Shown here: positions 53,174 to 63,100 of the stretch, one piece after another
Numbering within the stretch: the stretch's first letter is position 1
How the letters are laid out: the number at the start of each line of letters is the position of its first letter
NCBI RefSeq assembly: GCF_003610295.1
Contig: NZ_RAPV01000001.1
Location: 5,890,001 to 5,954,000, forward strand
DNA from: Paraburkholderia sp. BL23I1N1
GTDB lineage: Bacteria; Pseudomonadota; Gammaproteobacteria; Burkholderiales; Burkholderiaceae
Length of the DNA: 64,000 bases
Reading direction: 5' to 3'
Notes under the pieces: generated by a model
Seen by the model: only the letters and a program-made list of their open reading frames with translations
Databases searched by the model: none
What the model was told of the DNA's origin: nothing
Translations under genes and position numbers: made by a program

Positions 53174-54172
53174 CTAGACCGCGGTCACATAACGCGCAAC
53201 CGGTTTGACCACCCGCGGCGCCGGCGCATCGTACACGCTGCGCATGCGTTTGACTTCATCGACCGGGCTCAGGCCGAACAGGCGCTTGAACTCGCGGCTG
53301 AATTGCGACGCGCTTTCGTAACCAACGCGCGCCGCGGCCGCGCCTGCATTCAAACCGTCCTGCACCATCAGCAAACGCGCGTGATGCAAGCGTGTGGTCT
53401 TCACGTACTGCATCGGCGAAGTTGCCGTCACGGCCTTGAATTGCGCATGAAAAACGGCGAGGCTCATACCCGCTTCGGAAGCGAGCGTATCGACATCGAG
53501 TTGCCCGTGATAGTCGGCATGGATTCGCCGTAGCGCCTTGGCGATGCGGCCGAAATGATTCTGATGCGTGAGCGCCGCGCGAATCGCATCGCCCTGCTCG
53601 CCCGTCAACACCCGATAACAGATTTCGCGCACCACGCCAGGCGCGAGAATACGCGCGTCGAGCGGCGAGGCTAACGCCTCTATCAACCGCTGCACGGCGT
53701 TGCTCAAGGCCGGATCGAGCGGCGTCGAATAGATGCCGAGCGGCTCCTTCTGCGCGGTGCCCTGCGTTTCATTCAGCGCCATCAACAACTCGGCCACCAT
53801 GGTCAGATCGATACGCACCGAGATACCGAGGAACGGCACTTCCGGGCTCGCCTCGGTTTCACATTCGAACGGCAGCGGCACCGACAGCACCAGGTACTGC
53901 TGCGCGTCGTACTGGAACACCTGATCGCCGAGAAAACCGCGCTTGCGTCCCTGGCAGACGATCACGATGCTCGGCTCGTACATCACGGGCAGACGCGGCA
54001 TCGGAGTATTGGCCCGCATCAGATTGACGCCTTCCACGCTGGAACGCGTGATGCCGGGATTGGGCGCGAGCGAGTCGAACAATTCGAGCAGACGTTGCTG
54101 GGCAGGATCGATCGGGGCGCCATTGACCGGGTCGCGATCGATCGATGTGGGTTCAACGGAACGGGTTGACAT
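53174..54172 (-). CDS. AraC-family transcriptional regulator
   Basis: This 332-residue regulator has an N-terminal AraC_N cupin-like domain (PSIVIVCQGRKRGFLGDQVF, LVLSVPLPFECETEASPEVP) and two C-terminal helix-turn-helix motifs (DTLASEAGMSLAVFHAQFKA and RVGYESASQFSREFKRLFGL). This subgroup often sits divergent from an alcohol or aldehyde dehydrogenase that it activates, which is the case here. The ATG at 54172 matches the family start; the longer frame to 54472 crosses the promoter region. Confidence 0.92.
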   Translation of the reverse strand: MSTRSVEPTSIDRDPVNGAPIDPAQQRLLELFDSLAPNPGITRSSVEGVNLMRANTPMPRLPVMYEPSIVIVCQGRKRGFLGDQVFQYDAQQYLVLSVPLPFECETEASPEVPFLGISVRIDLTMVAELLMALNETQGTAQKEPLGIYSTPLDPALSNAVQRLIEALASPLDARILAPGVVREICYRVLTGEQGDAIRAALTHQNHFGRIAKALRRIHADYHGQLDVDTLASEAGMSLAVFHAQFKAVTATSPMQYVKTTRLHHARLLMVQDGLNAGAAAARVGYESASQFSREFKRLFGLSPVDEVKRMRSVYDAPAPRVVKPVARYVTAV

Positions 54173-54492
54173 GACGGTATAGTGACGCGCAAGAGAATAA
54201 TGCTTGAAATTTAGCACCGAACGACCTACTGCGCTCACCGCCAGGAGTTTTAGGCAAATCTTCAAGACTTTCGGGTATTCCCCGGTTCGCTCCCGGCTTC
54301 TACTATGGGAACCCTGCCGGATCAACTTTTTCCGCGCCGCGCCGGGCTCGGTTGTCCGTTCACTTTTTCGGTGAATACGTCGACCACCGCTTGCGCCGTG
54401 ATCCCGGTTCACAACAGGGTTTAGCCGTATTGGCGACATGCGTCGCCAATCGTCGGCGCCTTGCGACATCACCCTCTTTGCTGGAGCTACCC
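54173..54492. other. Divergent promoter region between AraC regulator and alcohol dehydrogenase
   Basis: This 320 bp stretch has no credible gene. It should hold promoters for both neighbours and the AraC binding sites. I see no strong inverted repeat in it. Confidence 0.45.
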
Positions 54493-55545
54493 ATGAGCAC
54501 GACTTATGCCTATGCAGCGACTGACGCTACCGCGCCGCTCGCCCCATTCGAAATCCAGCGCCGCGCGTTACGCGCCCACGATGTCCAGATGGATGTTCTG
54601 TTTTGCGGCGTGTGCCATTCCGACTTGCATCAGGCGCGCAATGAATGGAAGAACACGGTGTTTCCGGTGGTGCCGGGTCATGAAATTGTTGGCCGCGTTA
54701 CGGCGGTCGGCCCGGACGTGACGAAGTACAAGGTAGGCGATCTGGTAGGCGTGGGCTGCCTGGTCGATTCGTGCCGTACGTGTGCCAGTTGCGAAGAGGG
54801 TCTCGAGCAGTATTGCGAGAACGGTTTTGTCGGCACGTACAACGGTGTGGACCGGGTTGACGGTCAGAACACTTACGGCGGTTATTCGACGCAACTGGTG
54901 GTGGATGAAGAATTCACGCTGCGGGTGCCGGAGAATCTCGACCCGGCGGGTGTGGCGCCTTTGCTGTGCGCGGGTATCACGACGTATTCGCCGCTACGCA
55001 CGTGGGGTGCTGGTCCTGGCAAGAAGGTCGGGATTGTCGGTCTTGGCGGCCTGGGTCACATGGGCGTGAAATTGGCTCGTGCGATGGGTGCGCATGTCGT
55101 GTTGTTCACGACGTCGCCGTCGAAGATTGAAGATGCGAAACGGCTTGGGGCGCATGAGGTTGTCATCTCGAAGAATGCTGAAGAGATGGGAGCGCATGCC
55201 AACAGCTTCGATTTCATTTTGAATACCGTTGCTGCGCAGCATGATTTGAATCCGTTTTTGAATCTGCTGAAGCGTGATGGGACGATGACGCTGGTCGGCG
55301 CGCCGGAGCACGATCATCCGTCGCCGCAGGTGTTCAATCTGATCTTCAAGCGTCGCCGGCTGGCTGGTTCGTTGATTGGCGGGATTGCCGAGACACAGGA
55401 GATGCTTGATTTCTGCGGCGAGCATGGGATTACTTCGGACATTGAAGTGATTGCCATGCAGGGGATCAATGAGGCTTTTGAACGGATGCTGAAGAGTGAT
55501 GTTAAGTATCGGTTTGTGGTTGATCTGGATTCCATGCGGAAGTGA
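54493..55545 (+). CDS. Zinc-dependent NAD(P)-linked alcohol dehydrogenase (YahK/cinnamyl alcohol type)
   Basis: This 350-residue medium-chain dehydrogenase interconverts aldehydes and alcohols. Catalytic zinc ligands are in CGVCHSDLHQARNEW and VPGHEIVGRVTAVGP, structural zinc cysteines in CLVDSCRTCASCEEGLEQYC, and the cofactor loop is VGIVGLGGLGHMGVKLARAM. These fit the YahK/CAD subgroup that prefers NADPH. The ATG at 54493 has GGAG upstream. Codon use changes along the gene: over the last 114 codons 90 end in G or T, unlike the rest of the window; this relates to the palindrome downstream. Confidence 0.93.
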   Translation: MSTTYAYAATDATAPLAPFEIQRRALRAHDVQMDVLFCGVCHSDLHQARNEWKNTVFPVVPGHEIVGRVTAVGPDVTKYKVGDLVGVGCLVDSCRTCASCEEGLEQYCENGFVGTYNGVDRVDGQNTYGGYSTQLVVDEEFTLRVPENLDPAGVAPLLCAGITTYSPLRTWGAGPGKKVGIVGLGGLGHMGVKLARAMGAHVVLFTTSPSKIEDAKRLGAHEVVISKNAEEMGAHANSFDFILNTVAAQHDLNPFLNLLKRDGTMTLVGAPEHDHPSPQVFNLIFKRRRLAGSLIGGIAETQEMLDFCGEHGITSDIEVIAMQGINEAFERMLKSDVKYRFVVDLDSMRK

Positions 55546-55674
55546 TTTGGGTTTTGCCTGTGCGGCGCTTGGTGGGGTTGGGTGCCTTGCAGGCAGGGGC
55601 TTTTCCTGATCTGGAATTTTTGGGCTTTTCTTGCTTTGATTTTTGGCCTTTCCTTGCTTTGTTAGTGGTTTATT

Positions 55675-56223
55675 AGCGTTGCCCCTGTGCGGGGCGGCAC
55701 CTACTTTTCTTTGCCTGCCGCAAAGAAAAGTAGGCAAAAGAAAGCGGCTCACACCGCTAATTTTTAAGCGGGTCCCCCGCACAGTCTCGGTAGTGGTGCA
55801 TCTGGAATCTGTGCCCTCGCACATTCGGCGTACGTGACAAGGCAGTCATGCTTCCCGCCTCGCACGATGTGCTCGCCGGAAAGGTTCCTCCGAAAACATG
55901 AGGCTTCGTTTTGGGCGTGGTTGGAGCCATCGGCTTCGCCTCGGCGAAATGCTAATGGACCCAACGCTTCAGAATCGCCGCAGGCATCGAATAACACAGA
56001 CGGTTTAATGAAGTACCGCGTCGGCGCGCGCAGCGCCGCCGGAAGTATGACGGCCTTGTCACTCACGCCGAATGCGCGAGAGCACAGATTCCAGATGCAC
56101 CACTGCCCCCTCCAAGCCAGGGGACCCGCTTAAGAGCTAGCGGTTTGAGCCGCTTTCTTTTGCCTACTTTTCTTTGCGGCAGGCCAAAGAAAAGTAGGTG
56201 CTGCCCCGCACAGGGGCAACGCT
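55675..56223. repeat. ~550 bp palindromic intergenic element with nested hairpins
   Basis: Two long inverted arms (about 55675-55855 and 56035-56223) share roughly 88% identity by eye around a centre of about 180 bp. Each arm contains a second perfect hairpin, CCTACTTTTCTTTG with CAAAGAAAAGTAGG (55700-55713/55721-55734 and 56163-56176/56185-56198). GTTGCCCCTGTGCGGGGC begins each arm. Overlapping ~100-codon readings on both strands come from the element itself and are not called as genes. I associate this repeat type with Paraburkholderia intergenic regions. No transposase is present. The flanks are very G/T-rich on the left and A/C-rich on the right (plus strand). Confidence 0.85.
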
Positions 56224-56361
56224 AACAAATCAATAAAAAATCAAGGAAAGGCCAACCCCACAGGCATACAAAAAAACCGCCGAACAGGCCAACAAACCAA
56301 GAAAAGCCCACCGCCGCAAAGGCAAAAAAAACCACCCTCAACACCAACAGGAGTTTGAATC

Positions 56362-57318
56362 GTGATTGACAGAATAACCGCAATGCGAACATTCATCCGA
56401 ATCGTGGACACCAACAGCTTCACCCGCGCAGCGGAGTCCCTCGACATCCCGCGCGCGACAGCGACGACCATCGTCCAGAACCTGGAGGCCCTGCTAGGCA
56501 CCGCCCTCCTAACCCGCACGACGCGGCGCCTAAGCATCACCCCAGAAGGCGCAGCCTACTACGAACGCTGCGCGCAAATCCTCGCCGACATCGACGAAAT
56601 GGAAGCGAGCCTCCGTCACTCGACGGATAACCTCACCGGCCGCCTGCGCATTGAAATGCCCGGCGCGGTAGCAAGCGCCATCGTCCTGCCGGCACTGGAC
56701 GACTTCCACGCCCGCTACCCGAACCTCGATCTCGCGATCGGCATCAGCAACCGCACCGTAGACCTGATCTCGGAAGCAATCGACTGCAGCATCCAGCTAG
56801 GCGATTTGCCGGATTCAAATCTGGTCGCACGGCAATTAGGCACGCTAGAACACGTGACATGCGCAAGCCCGGCCTATCTGGCCCGCCACGGCACGCCCAC
56901 CGGTCTCGACGATCTGCGCGGACACGCTGCCGTCAATTGCATGTCGCCGCATAACGGCCGCGAAGTCGACTTCGATTTCGAAGTGGACGGCGAAGCGCAA
57001 AACGTCAAGGTCAGAGGCTTCGTCAAAGTAAGCGACGAGCAGGCTTACCTCACCTGCGGATTGCAAGGCCTGGGCCTGATCCAGCCCGCGCGAATCGCCG
57101 CACAGCCCTACCTCGATTCGGGACTGCTGCGCGAAGTTCTACCGCAATGGAAACCCGTACCGATGCCGGTTTCGGTCGCGTATGTGAAGAACCGCCGCGT
57201 GTCGCCGCGCGTGCGCGCCTTCGTCGACTGGCTCGCGGAGTTGTTCGAGCAGACCGAACACGTCGATCAGGACCTGTCGCGCGTCCGTCAATTGTTGCGT
57301 GGTCTGCATCCCGCCTGA
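56362..57318 (+). CDS. LysR-family transcriptional regulator
   Basis: This 318-residue regulator has a winged helix (MRTFIRIVDTNSFTRAAESL, IPRATATTIVQNLEALLGTA, LLTRTTRRLSITPEGAAYYE) and a LysR substrate-binding domain of the CrgA-like group. It starts with GTG after CAGGAG. Its first 114 codons end in A or C in 83 cases, the opposite bias from the alcohol dehydrogenase on the other side of the palindrome. No obvious divergent target gene lies beside it. Confidence 0.9.
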   Translation: MIDRITAMRTFIRIVDTNSFTRAAESLDIPRATATTIVQNLEALLGTALLTRTTRRLSITPEGAAYYERCAQILADIDEMEASLRHSTDNLTGRLRIEMPGAVASAIVLPALDDFHARYPNLDLAIGISNRTVDLISEAIDCSIQLGDLPDSNLVARQLGTLEHVTCASPAYLARHGTPTGLDDLRGHAAVNCMSPHNGREVDFDFEVDGEAQNVKVRGFVKVSDEQAYLTCGLQGLGLIQPARIAAQPYLDSGLLREVLPQWKPVPMPVSVAYVKNRRVSPRVRAFVDWLAELFEQTEHVDQDLSRVRQLLRGLHPA

Positions 57319-57914
57319 GGCGGGTTTCATGCAGGCCCGCAACATCGCGGCCGCGTTAGTTCGGAAGCCTCACCATCAGCGGCACCAGACGCGTCAAGAA
57401 ATCAACAAAGAAATTGAAAACCTCGGACTGTCGAAGCGTTTGACGATCGCCCTCTTCTACACACCTGCCGGCGGCGAACGAATGTAAGCGGTCGACTTGC
57501 CGTCATTGGCGCCGAACCTCATATTCACATCCACTTGTTCATCCACCGTCCGCGCCGCAAACGAGCACCCCAAGTGGATCCGTCTGTGCATTGAGATCAC
57601 CGCCGCCAGATTCGTTGGACTACCCGACGAACAACCGCCCACCACCGAAGGCAGGATCGCTGACCAGCACCTGCCGTCCAAAGAAACGCCTGGCACCCCA
57701 CCGTACGTCACAGCCCCCGCCGATCTACCAGTGCGCAACCGGTTGCGATTCAGCTTTGCAACGGCGACGAGCGGCCCGCGGTTGCTTGACGCGAACCAAC
57801 GCGGGATCGACGTGTTTGTGGAAGATAAGACGCAGGTCAGCGATGGTCAGACACCGCGCGGAATACGAGCCTGGTTGCCGCGAGTCACGAAGACGCGCGG
57901 CACAGTGCCTGAAC
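57319..57914. other. Unassigned stretch with possible gene remnants
   Basis: This 596 bp region has no recognisable gene. A plus-strand reading from a TTG at 57497 runs to 58081 without family resemblance and overlaps the Ala-rich gene antisense. On the minus strand, a short run ending at 57457 (FAARTVDEQVDVNMRFGAND, then GKSTAYIRSPPAG) has plausible codon use but no proper start and is broken upstream, so it may be the tail of a decayed gene. Confidence 0.35.
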
Positions 57915-58880
57915 TTACGGCTGGCGCGCCTGAGGCGCCGCCCCCGGACAAGCCGGATCTTTACCCCAATGTCCGTCGCACACGCGCCAGCGGCATAACT
58001 GGTCTTCAAAGAAGCCGCGTTGTCCGCACTCTTTCACGCGTTCAGCCAGCTTGGCGTTTCCAGGGGCCGCGGATGCACTGATCTTGGTGGCCGTGCTGCC
58101 GTCGGCCGCTTTCGTGTCGGCCGGTTTGGTCCTTGCCACGAGCGCAGCCAATAGATCGGCATCCGAATCATCTTTCGAAGCATTACCGGCCGTGCGCGGC
58201 TTCTTCGTTTGAGCGACCGCAGTCGGTGCGCTTGCGTGATGATTGCTCGCGGTCGCGGTCTCCTTCTTGCCGTGCGCCGCCGTCGCCGTATCGTGTTTCG
58301 CATTGCTGGCGAGAGCCGTTGCGCTCTTACCGTGCTTCGCCGCCGGCACTGTGACCGCCGACGCAGCCGTTGCGGACGCAGCCGTTGCGGACGCAACCGG
58401 TGTGGACGCGTTGCTCGGCTCAGCACCATCCGCAAGCGCGCGCGATAAACGGCTTTCATCGCCGCTTGCAGGCGCACTCGCGGATGCCGCGGGCGTCTTG
58501 CTATCGCTGTCGTCAGCCACGATCGTGGCCGCTTGCGACGAAGCCGCGGCCGGCGCACCCACTTTCGCGGTTACCTGCGGCGCACCGCTTGCGGCAGACG
58601 CCGGCACGGCGACTTTCCCGGCACTGGTCGGCGTAGCCGATGCGAGCGACTCGGTCTGCGCACGCTGCTGCATATGCCACGCCCCCCAACCGCCGGCTGC
58701 GATCACCAGCAAGGCGACCAGCACAAGCGGCGTTTTGGACCGGCGTGGTTTATCGGTAGGCGGCTCGACGCGGCCTTCCAGGTTCGCAAGAATTCGCGAA
58801 CCATTGCCATCGGCGCCCTTAGCCTTATCGGATAACAGGCTAGGTGGGGCTTTGGAATTCGAACTTTCCGGCGCACTCAT
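57915..58880 (-). CDS. Ala-rich single-span membrane protein beside the type VI locus
   Basis: I do not recognise this 321-residue protein. After a polar N-terminus of about 48 residues there is one membrane segment (PLVLVALLVIAAGGWGAWHM), then about 200 residues of low-complexity Ala/Ser/Thr sequence with short repeats (ATAASATAASA), and a conserved-looking C-terminal block with four cysteines (VKECGQRGFFEDQLCRWRVC, then a final DPACPG). The C-terminal block probably folds in the periplasm and may be disulfide-bonded. It is divergent from the TagX-like peptidase. Confidence 0.7.
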   Translation of the reverse strand: MSAPESSNSKAPPSLLSDKAKGADGNGSRILANLEGRVEPPTDKPRRSKTPLVLVALLVIAAGGWGAWHMQQRAQTESLASATPTSAGKVAVPASAASGAPQVTAKVGAPAAASSQAATIVADDSDSKTPAASASAPASGDESRLSRALADGAEPSNASTPVASATAASATAASAVTVPAAKHGKSATALASNAKHDTATAAHGKKETATASNHHASAPTAVAQTKKPRTAGNASKDDSDADLLAALVARTKPADTKAADGSTATKISASAAPGNAKLAERVKECGQRGFFEDQLCRWRVCDGHWGKDPACPGAAPQARQP

Positions 58881-59005
58881 TCACTGTCTCATTGAATCCT
58901 GGATTATTTCGCCGTGATAATACCGTTCCGGCTCCTCTCCGAGCAGGCCTGATTCTAAGAGCAAGCATTACAAAATACAATTGTTTCCAATTTCCGGGGT
59001 CGACT

Positions 59006-59851
59006 TTGATTGCCGTAGTACTTCTCGCCTATTTCGCCATTGCCGTTGTGATCGCCGCAATGCTCCTATTGCCGGCGGTACGCGCCTCTTTATTAGGCGC
59101 CGCACTCGCCATTCACGGCCGCGTTATGCGTGGGGCATCGCAAGGTGCAGCACGTGCTCGTGGTCAATTAGCACGTTCGGCAAAAATTTCGCAATCGACT
59201 GCAGTCGATATGCAAAAGTTACTGGCAAAGCGGCGCTTGCTGATTTTTACCACCACAGGTATTCTTGCGACGCCGCCATTGGTGGCATTGGCTTTACGCG
59301 GCAGGCAATTATTCCAATTCGATGACACTGCAAGAGTACCGGACGAAAAAATTGCCGCGTTATTGAATGGCGAACAGCTCGTGCCCCCGCCGCCGTTGCC
59401 GCCCGAGGTATTTGCAACGCGGGAAGTGGAGCAGATCCGGCCCGCGCTGAAAGACGCGAGCCGTGACTGGAATCTGCTCGACGCCGATTTCAGAACGCGT
59501 TTATTGCTCGTGTACAAAATCATGCACGAGCAATACGGTTATGAAATGGCATTGCTGGAAGGTTATCGCAGTCCGGAGCGGCAAAACCGCCTGGCGCAAA
59601 TGGGGGGCAACGTCACGAATGCCGCAGCGTTTCAGAGCTATCACCAATACGGTCTTGCCGCGGACAACGCGTTTTTGCGCGACGGCAAGCTCGTCATTTC
59701 AGAAAAAGATCCCTGGGCCATGCGAGGTTATCAGTTATACGGACAGACGGCCGAACAGGTCGGCCTGACGTGGGGTGGCCGCTGGAAATTGATGGATCTC
59801 GGGCACGTTGAATATCACAAGCCCGGTTTCGTCCTGGGGCGCGGTCATTAA
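59006..59851 (+). CDS. Membrane-anchored M15 peptidase (VanY/TagX-like), type VI associated
   Basis: This 281-residue protein has two hydrophobic segments at the start (VVLLAYFAIAVVIAAMLLLP and a second near residue 80) and a C-terminal M15 zinc peptidase domain. The metal and catalytic residues are visible in SYHQYGLAAD (SxHxxGxAxD) and LGHVEYHKPG (HxE and H). Acinetobacter TagX has this type of domain, cuts peptidoglycan cross-links and is needed for type VI secretion assembly. tssM follows on the same strand after about 270 bp. The start used is a TTG at 59006 with a GGGG upstream; the exact start is uncertain. Confidence 0.82.
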   Translation: MIAVVLLAYFAIAVVIAAMLLLPAVRASLLGAALAIHGRVMRGASQGAARARGQLARSAKISQSTAVDMQKLLAKRRLLIFTTTGILATPPLVALALRGRQLFQFDDTARVPDEKIAALLNGEQLVPPPPLPPEVFATREVEQIRPALKDASRDWNLLDADFRTRLLLVYKIMHEQYGYEMALLEGYRSPERQNRLAQMGGNVTNAAAFQSYHQYGLAADNAFLRDGKLVISEKDPWAMRGYQLYGQTAEQVGLTWGGRWKLMDLGHVEYHKPGFVLGRGH

Positions 59852-60118
59852 GGCAAGGCGGGCAATAAAGAGGTTGCAATGGGGCGTTCAATCAATATTT
59901 CTGGCAAAAGGCGGCAATGCCGCGTGCATAACGGCATTCGTCCAGTCGCCATTGGCGGGACATCCTATGGCGGATTTAACAATTCGCCCGCATTCACCTT
60001 CGCCTGAATATGCTTTCATTTTGTTTCAAACGCGGCGCCGGCAGATTTTGCCCGCGCTCGCGTCTTGCTGTTTGCCACACACGCGCCACAACACACATCA
60101 CCAAGACCTGAACGGCTT

Positions 60119-63100
60119 ATGCGACGCATTCTTAACGTGTTGACCCATACACGCACGCTCTCGATCATCGGCTTGCTCGCGCTCGCTGCTGTTTTATTCA
60201 TCGGCGCCGATACCTTGCAGATCGACATGATGTGGCCTGCCATCGTGCTCGGCGCGGTGATCGCACTATGGCTGCTGCTCTGGGTGGTGCGCCGCCTGCG
60301 CGCGCGGCGCGCGAACGACAAGCTCGGCGAAATGCTCGAGCAACAAGCCGAAAAGCAGACCGAAACCGGCCCCGCGCCCACGCCCGCGCGCCAGGCCGAA
60401 CTCGACGTCTTGCGTACGCGCCTCGTAGACGCGGTGAAAACGATCAAGACCTCGAAGATCGGTCAGATGTCCGGCGGCTCGGCGCTGTATGAGTTGCCCT
60501 GGTACATCGTGATCGGCAACCCGGCTGCGGGCAAGAGCAGCGCCGTGCTGAATTCCGGCCTGCAATTTCCTTTCGCCGAGAAGAACAACGCGGTAATTCA
60601 CGGTATCGGCGGTACACGGAATTGCGACTGGTTCTTCACCACGGAAGGCATTCTGCTCGACACCGCCGGCCGCTATTCCGTGCACGAAGAAGACCGCACC
60701 GAGTGGCTCGGCTTCCTTGGCCTGCTCAAGCGCTTCCGGCCGAAGGCGCCGATCAACGGCATCATCGTCACGGCGAGCATTGCCGAGTTGACCAGCAGCA
60801 AGCCCGAGTTCGCGATCAATCTCGCGAAGAATCTGCGCCAGCGCGTGCAGGAGTTGACCGAGAAGCTCGAAGTGTTCGCGCCGGTGTATGTGATGTTCAC
60901 CAAGGCCGACCTGATCACAGGCTTCACCGAATTCTTCAGCGGCAGCGAGCGTCACGAGTACGACCGCGTGTGGGGCGCCACCCTGCCCTACGAACCCGAC
61001 GAAAAGCGCGACGTGGTGGGCCTCTTTGACGAACACTTTGAAGAGCTCTACGACGGCCTGAAAGAAATCAGCGTTGCGCAGATGTCGATCAGCCGCGGCA
61101 ACAAGCTCTCGCCGGGTCAGTTGAGCTTCCCGCTCGAATTCTCGACGATCAAGCCCGCCTTGCGCGCGTTTCTCGCCACGTTGTTCGAAACCAACCCGTT
61201 CCAGCACAAGCCGATTTTCCGCGGCTTCTACTTCACGAGCGCATTGCAGGAAGGCGAAACCAACAGCGCCGCCGCCACGCGCATCGCCAACCGTTTCGGC
61301 CTCTCCGCGGACAGCCTGCCCAAGCCGCATAGCGCGTTCTCGAAGAACGGCTTCTTCCTGCGCGACCTGTTCTCCAAGGTGATCTTCGCCGACCGGCAGA
61401 CCGTCAAGCAGTTCGCGAGCCCCGCCAAAACGCGCATGCGGTATGCCACATTCTTCGGCTTTGTCGCGGTGCTCGCGCTGGCGCTCGGCGGCTGGACGTG
61501 GTCGACGATCGGCAATCAGCAGCTCGCCGACAATGTCAAAGCCGACCTCGACAACGTGGTGCGCCTGCAGCAGAACCGCAACGACCTGCAATCGCGCTTG
61601 CAGGCCATGGACATTCTGGAAGACCGCATCGACCAGCTTGAACAATTCCGCCGCGACAAGCCGCTGGCGGTGTCGCTCGGGCTGTATCAAGGCGACCGCC
61701 TCGAGCAGCACCTGCTCACCGAGTATTACAACGGCGTGCGCCAGATCCTGCTCGACCCGGTCTCGCAGAATCTCGCGTCGTTCCTGAAGGACGTCAACGC
61801 ACATCCCGATCAGCTCGCGCCGCTGAACCGCAATCCGGACGCTGCCGCGCCGATTCCCGTATCGGCGCACAACGCGATGGCGACAAACGGCCAGGGTGGC
61901 CTGTATAGCGACGCGTCGCCGACCAACGTGGAAGACGCGTACAACGCGCTCAAGACCTACCTGATGCTCAGCGACAAGCGTCACGTGGAAACCGCTCACC
62001 TGACCGATCAGGTCGCGCGCTTCTGGCGCGGCTGGCTTGAAACGAATCGCGGCAACATGCCCCGCGACGAGATGATCCGCAGCGCCGAGCGCATGATCAC
62101 GTTCTATCTGTCGCGTGTGTCCGACAACGACTGGCCGATGATCGACCAGAACCTCGGCCTCGTCGACCAGACCCGTGAAAACCTGCGCCGCGTGGTGCGC
62201 GGCATGCCGGCCCGTCAGCGCGTCTACGAGGAAATCAAGGCGCGTGCGTCGACCCGTTTCGCGCCGATGACGATCGCGCGGATCGTCGGCGAAAACAATA
62301 CGGCGCTGGTGGCCGGCAGCTATGCGATTCCCGGCACCTTCACGCGTGAAGCGTGGTTCCAGTACGTGCAACCGGCAATTCGCGATGCCGCCACGAAGGA
62401 ATTGCAGGCCAAAGACTGGGTGCTCAACACCTCGGCGCATGACGATCTGACGCTGGAAGGCAGCCCCGAGCAGATCCAGAAAGCCCTCGTAGCGATGTAC
62501 AAAACGGAGTACGCAATGCACTGGCAGAAGTTCATGCAAGGCATTGCCGTGCAGAGCTTCGGCAGCTTCGGTCAGGCCGTGGATGCGATGAACCGTCTCG
62601 GCGATCCGCAGGATTCGCCGATCCGCAAGGTGCTCGAAACCGCGTACGACCAGACTTCGTGGGATAACCCGTCGCTCTTCAACGCGAACCTGAAGCGCGC
62701 GCAAACCGGCGTGACCAGCTGGTTCAAGAACTGGTTCTCGCGTGCGCCGACCGGCCAGATTAACGCCAATATCGACATCAACGGCAATCCGGTTGAAGTG
62801 CCGATGGGGCCGATCGGCCAGGAGTTCTCGGCACTGGGCCGCATCGTCGTCTCCGGCGACAACGGCTCCATGCTGAAGGGCTACATGGACACGCTCTCGA
62901 AGGTCCGTACGCGCTTCAACGTCATCAAGAACCAGGGCGATCCGGGGCCGGGCGCGCGTCAGCTGATGCAGCAGACGCTCGACGGCAACGGCTCCGAATT
63001 GGCCGATTCGCTGAAGTACGTCGACGAACAGATGCTGACAGGTCTCACCGATTCGCAACGCAAGGCACTGCGCCCGCTGCTGGTGCGTCCGCTGATGGCG

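Noticed and set aside
55764..56133. Two ~100-codon frames on opposite strands inside the palindromic element
   Set aside because: They arise from the repeat sequence itself. Copies of such elements are often annotated as hypothetical proteins, but codon use and start sites give no support.
55675..56223. Palindromic element as an insertion sequence or phage attachment site
   Set aside because: No transposase or integrase, no target duplication and no tRNA are present. The structure is nested hairpins rather than terminal repeats around a gene.
57497..58081. Plus-strand frame of 194 codons as a gene
   Set aside because: It has a TTG start without ribosome site, no family resemblance, and runs antisense into the Ala-rich gene. 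It is kept only as an unassigned stretch.
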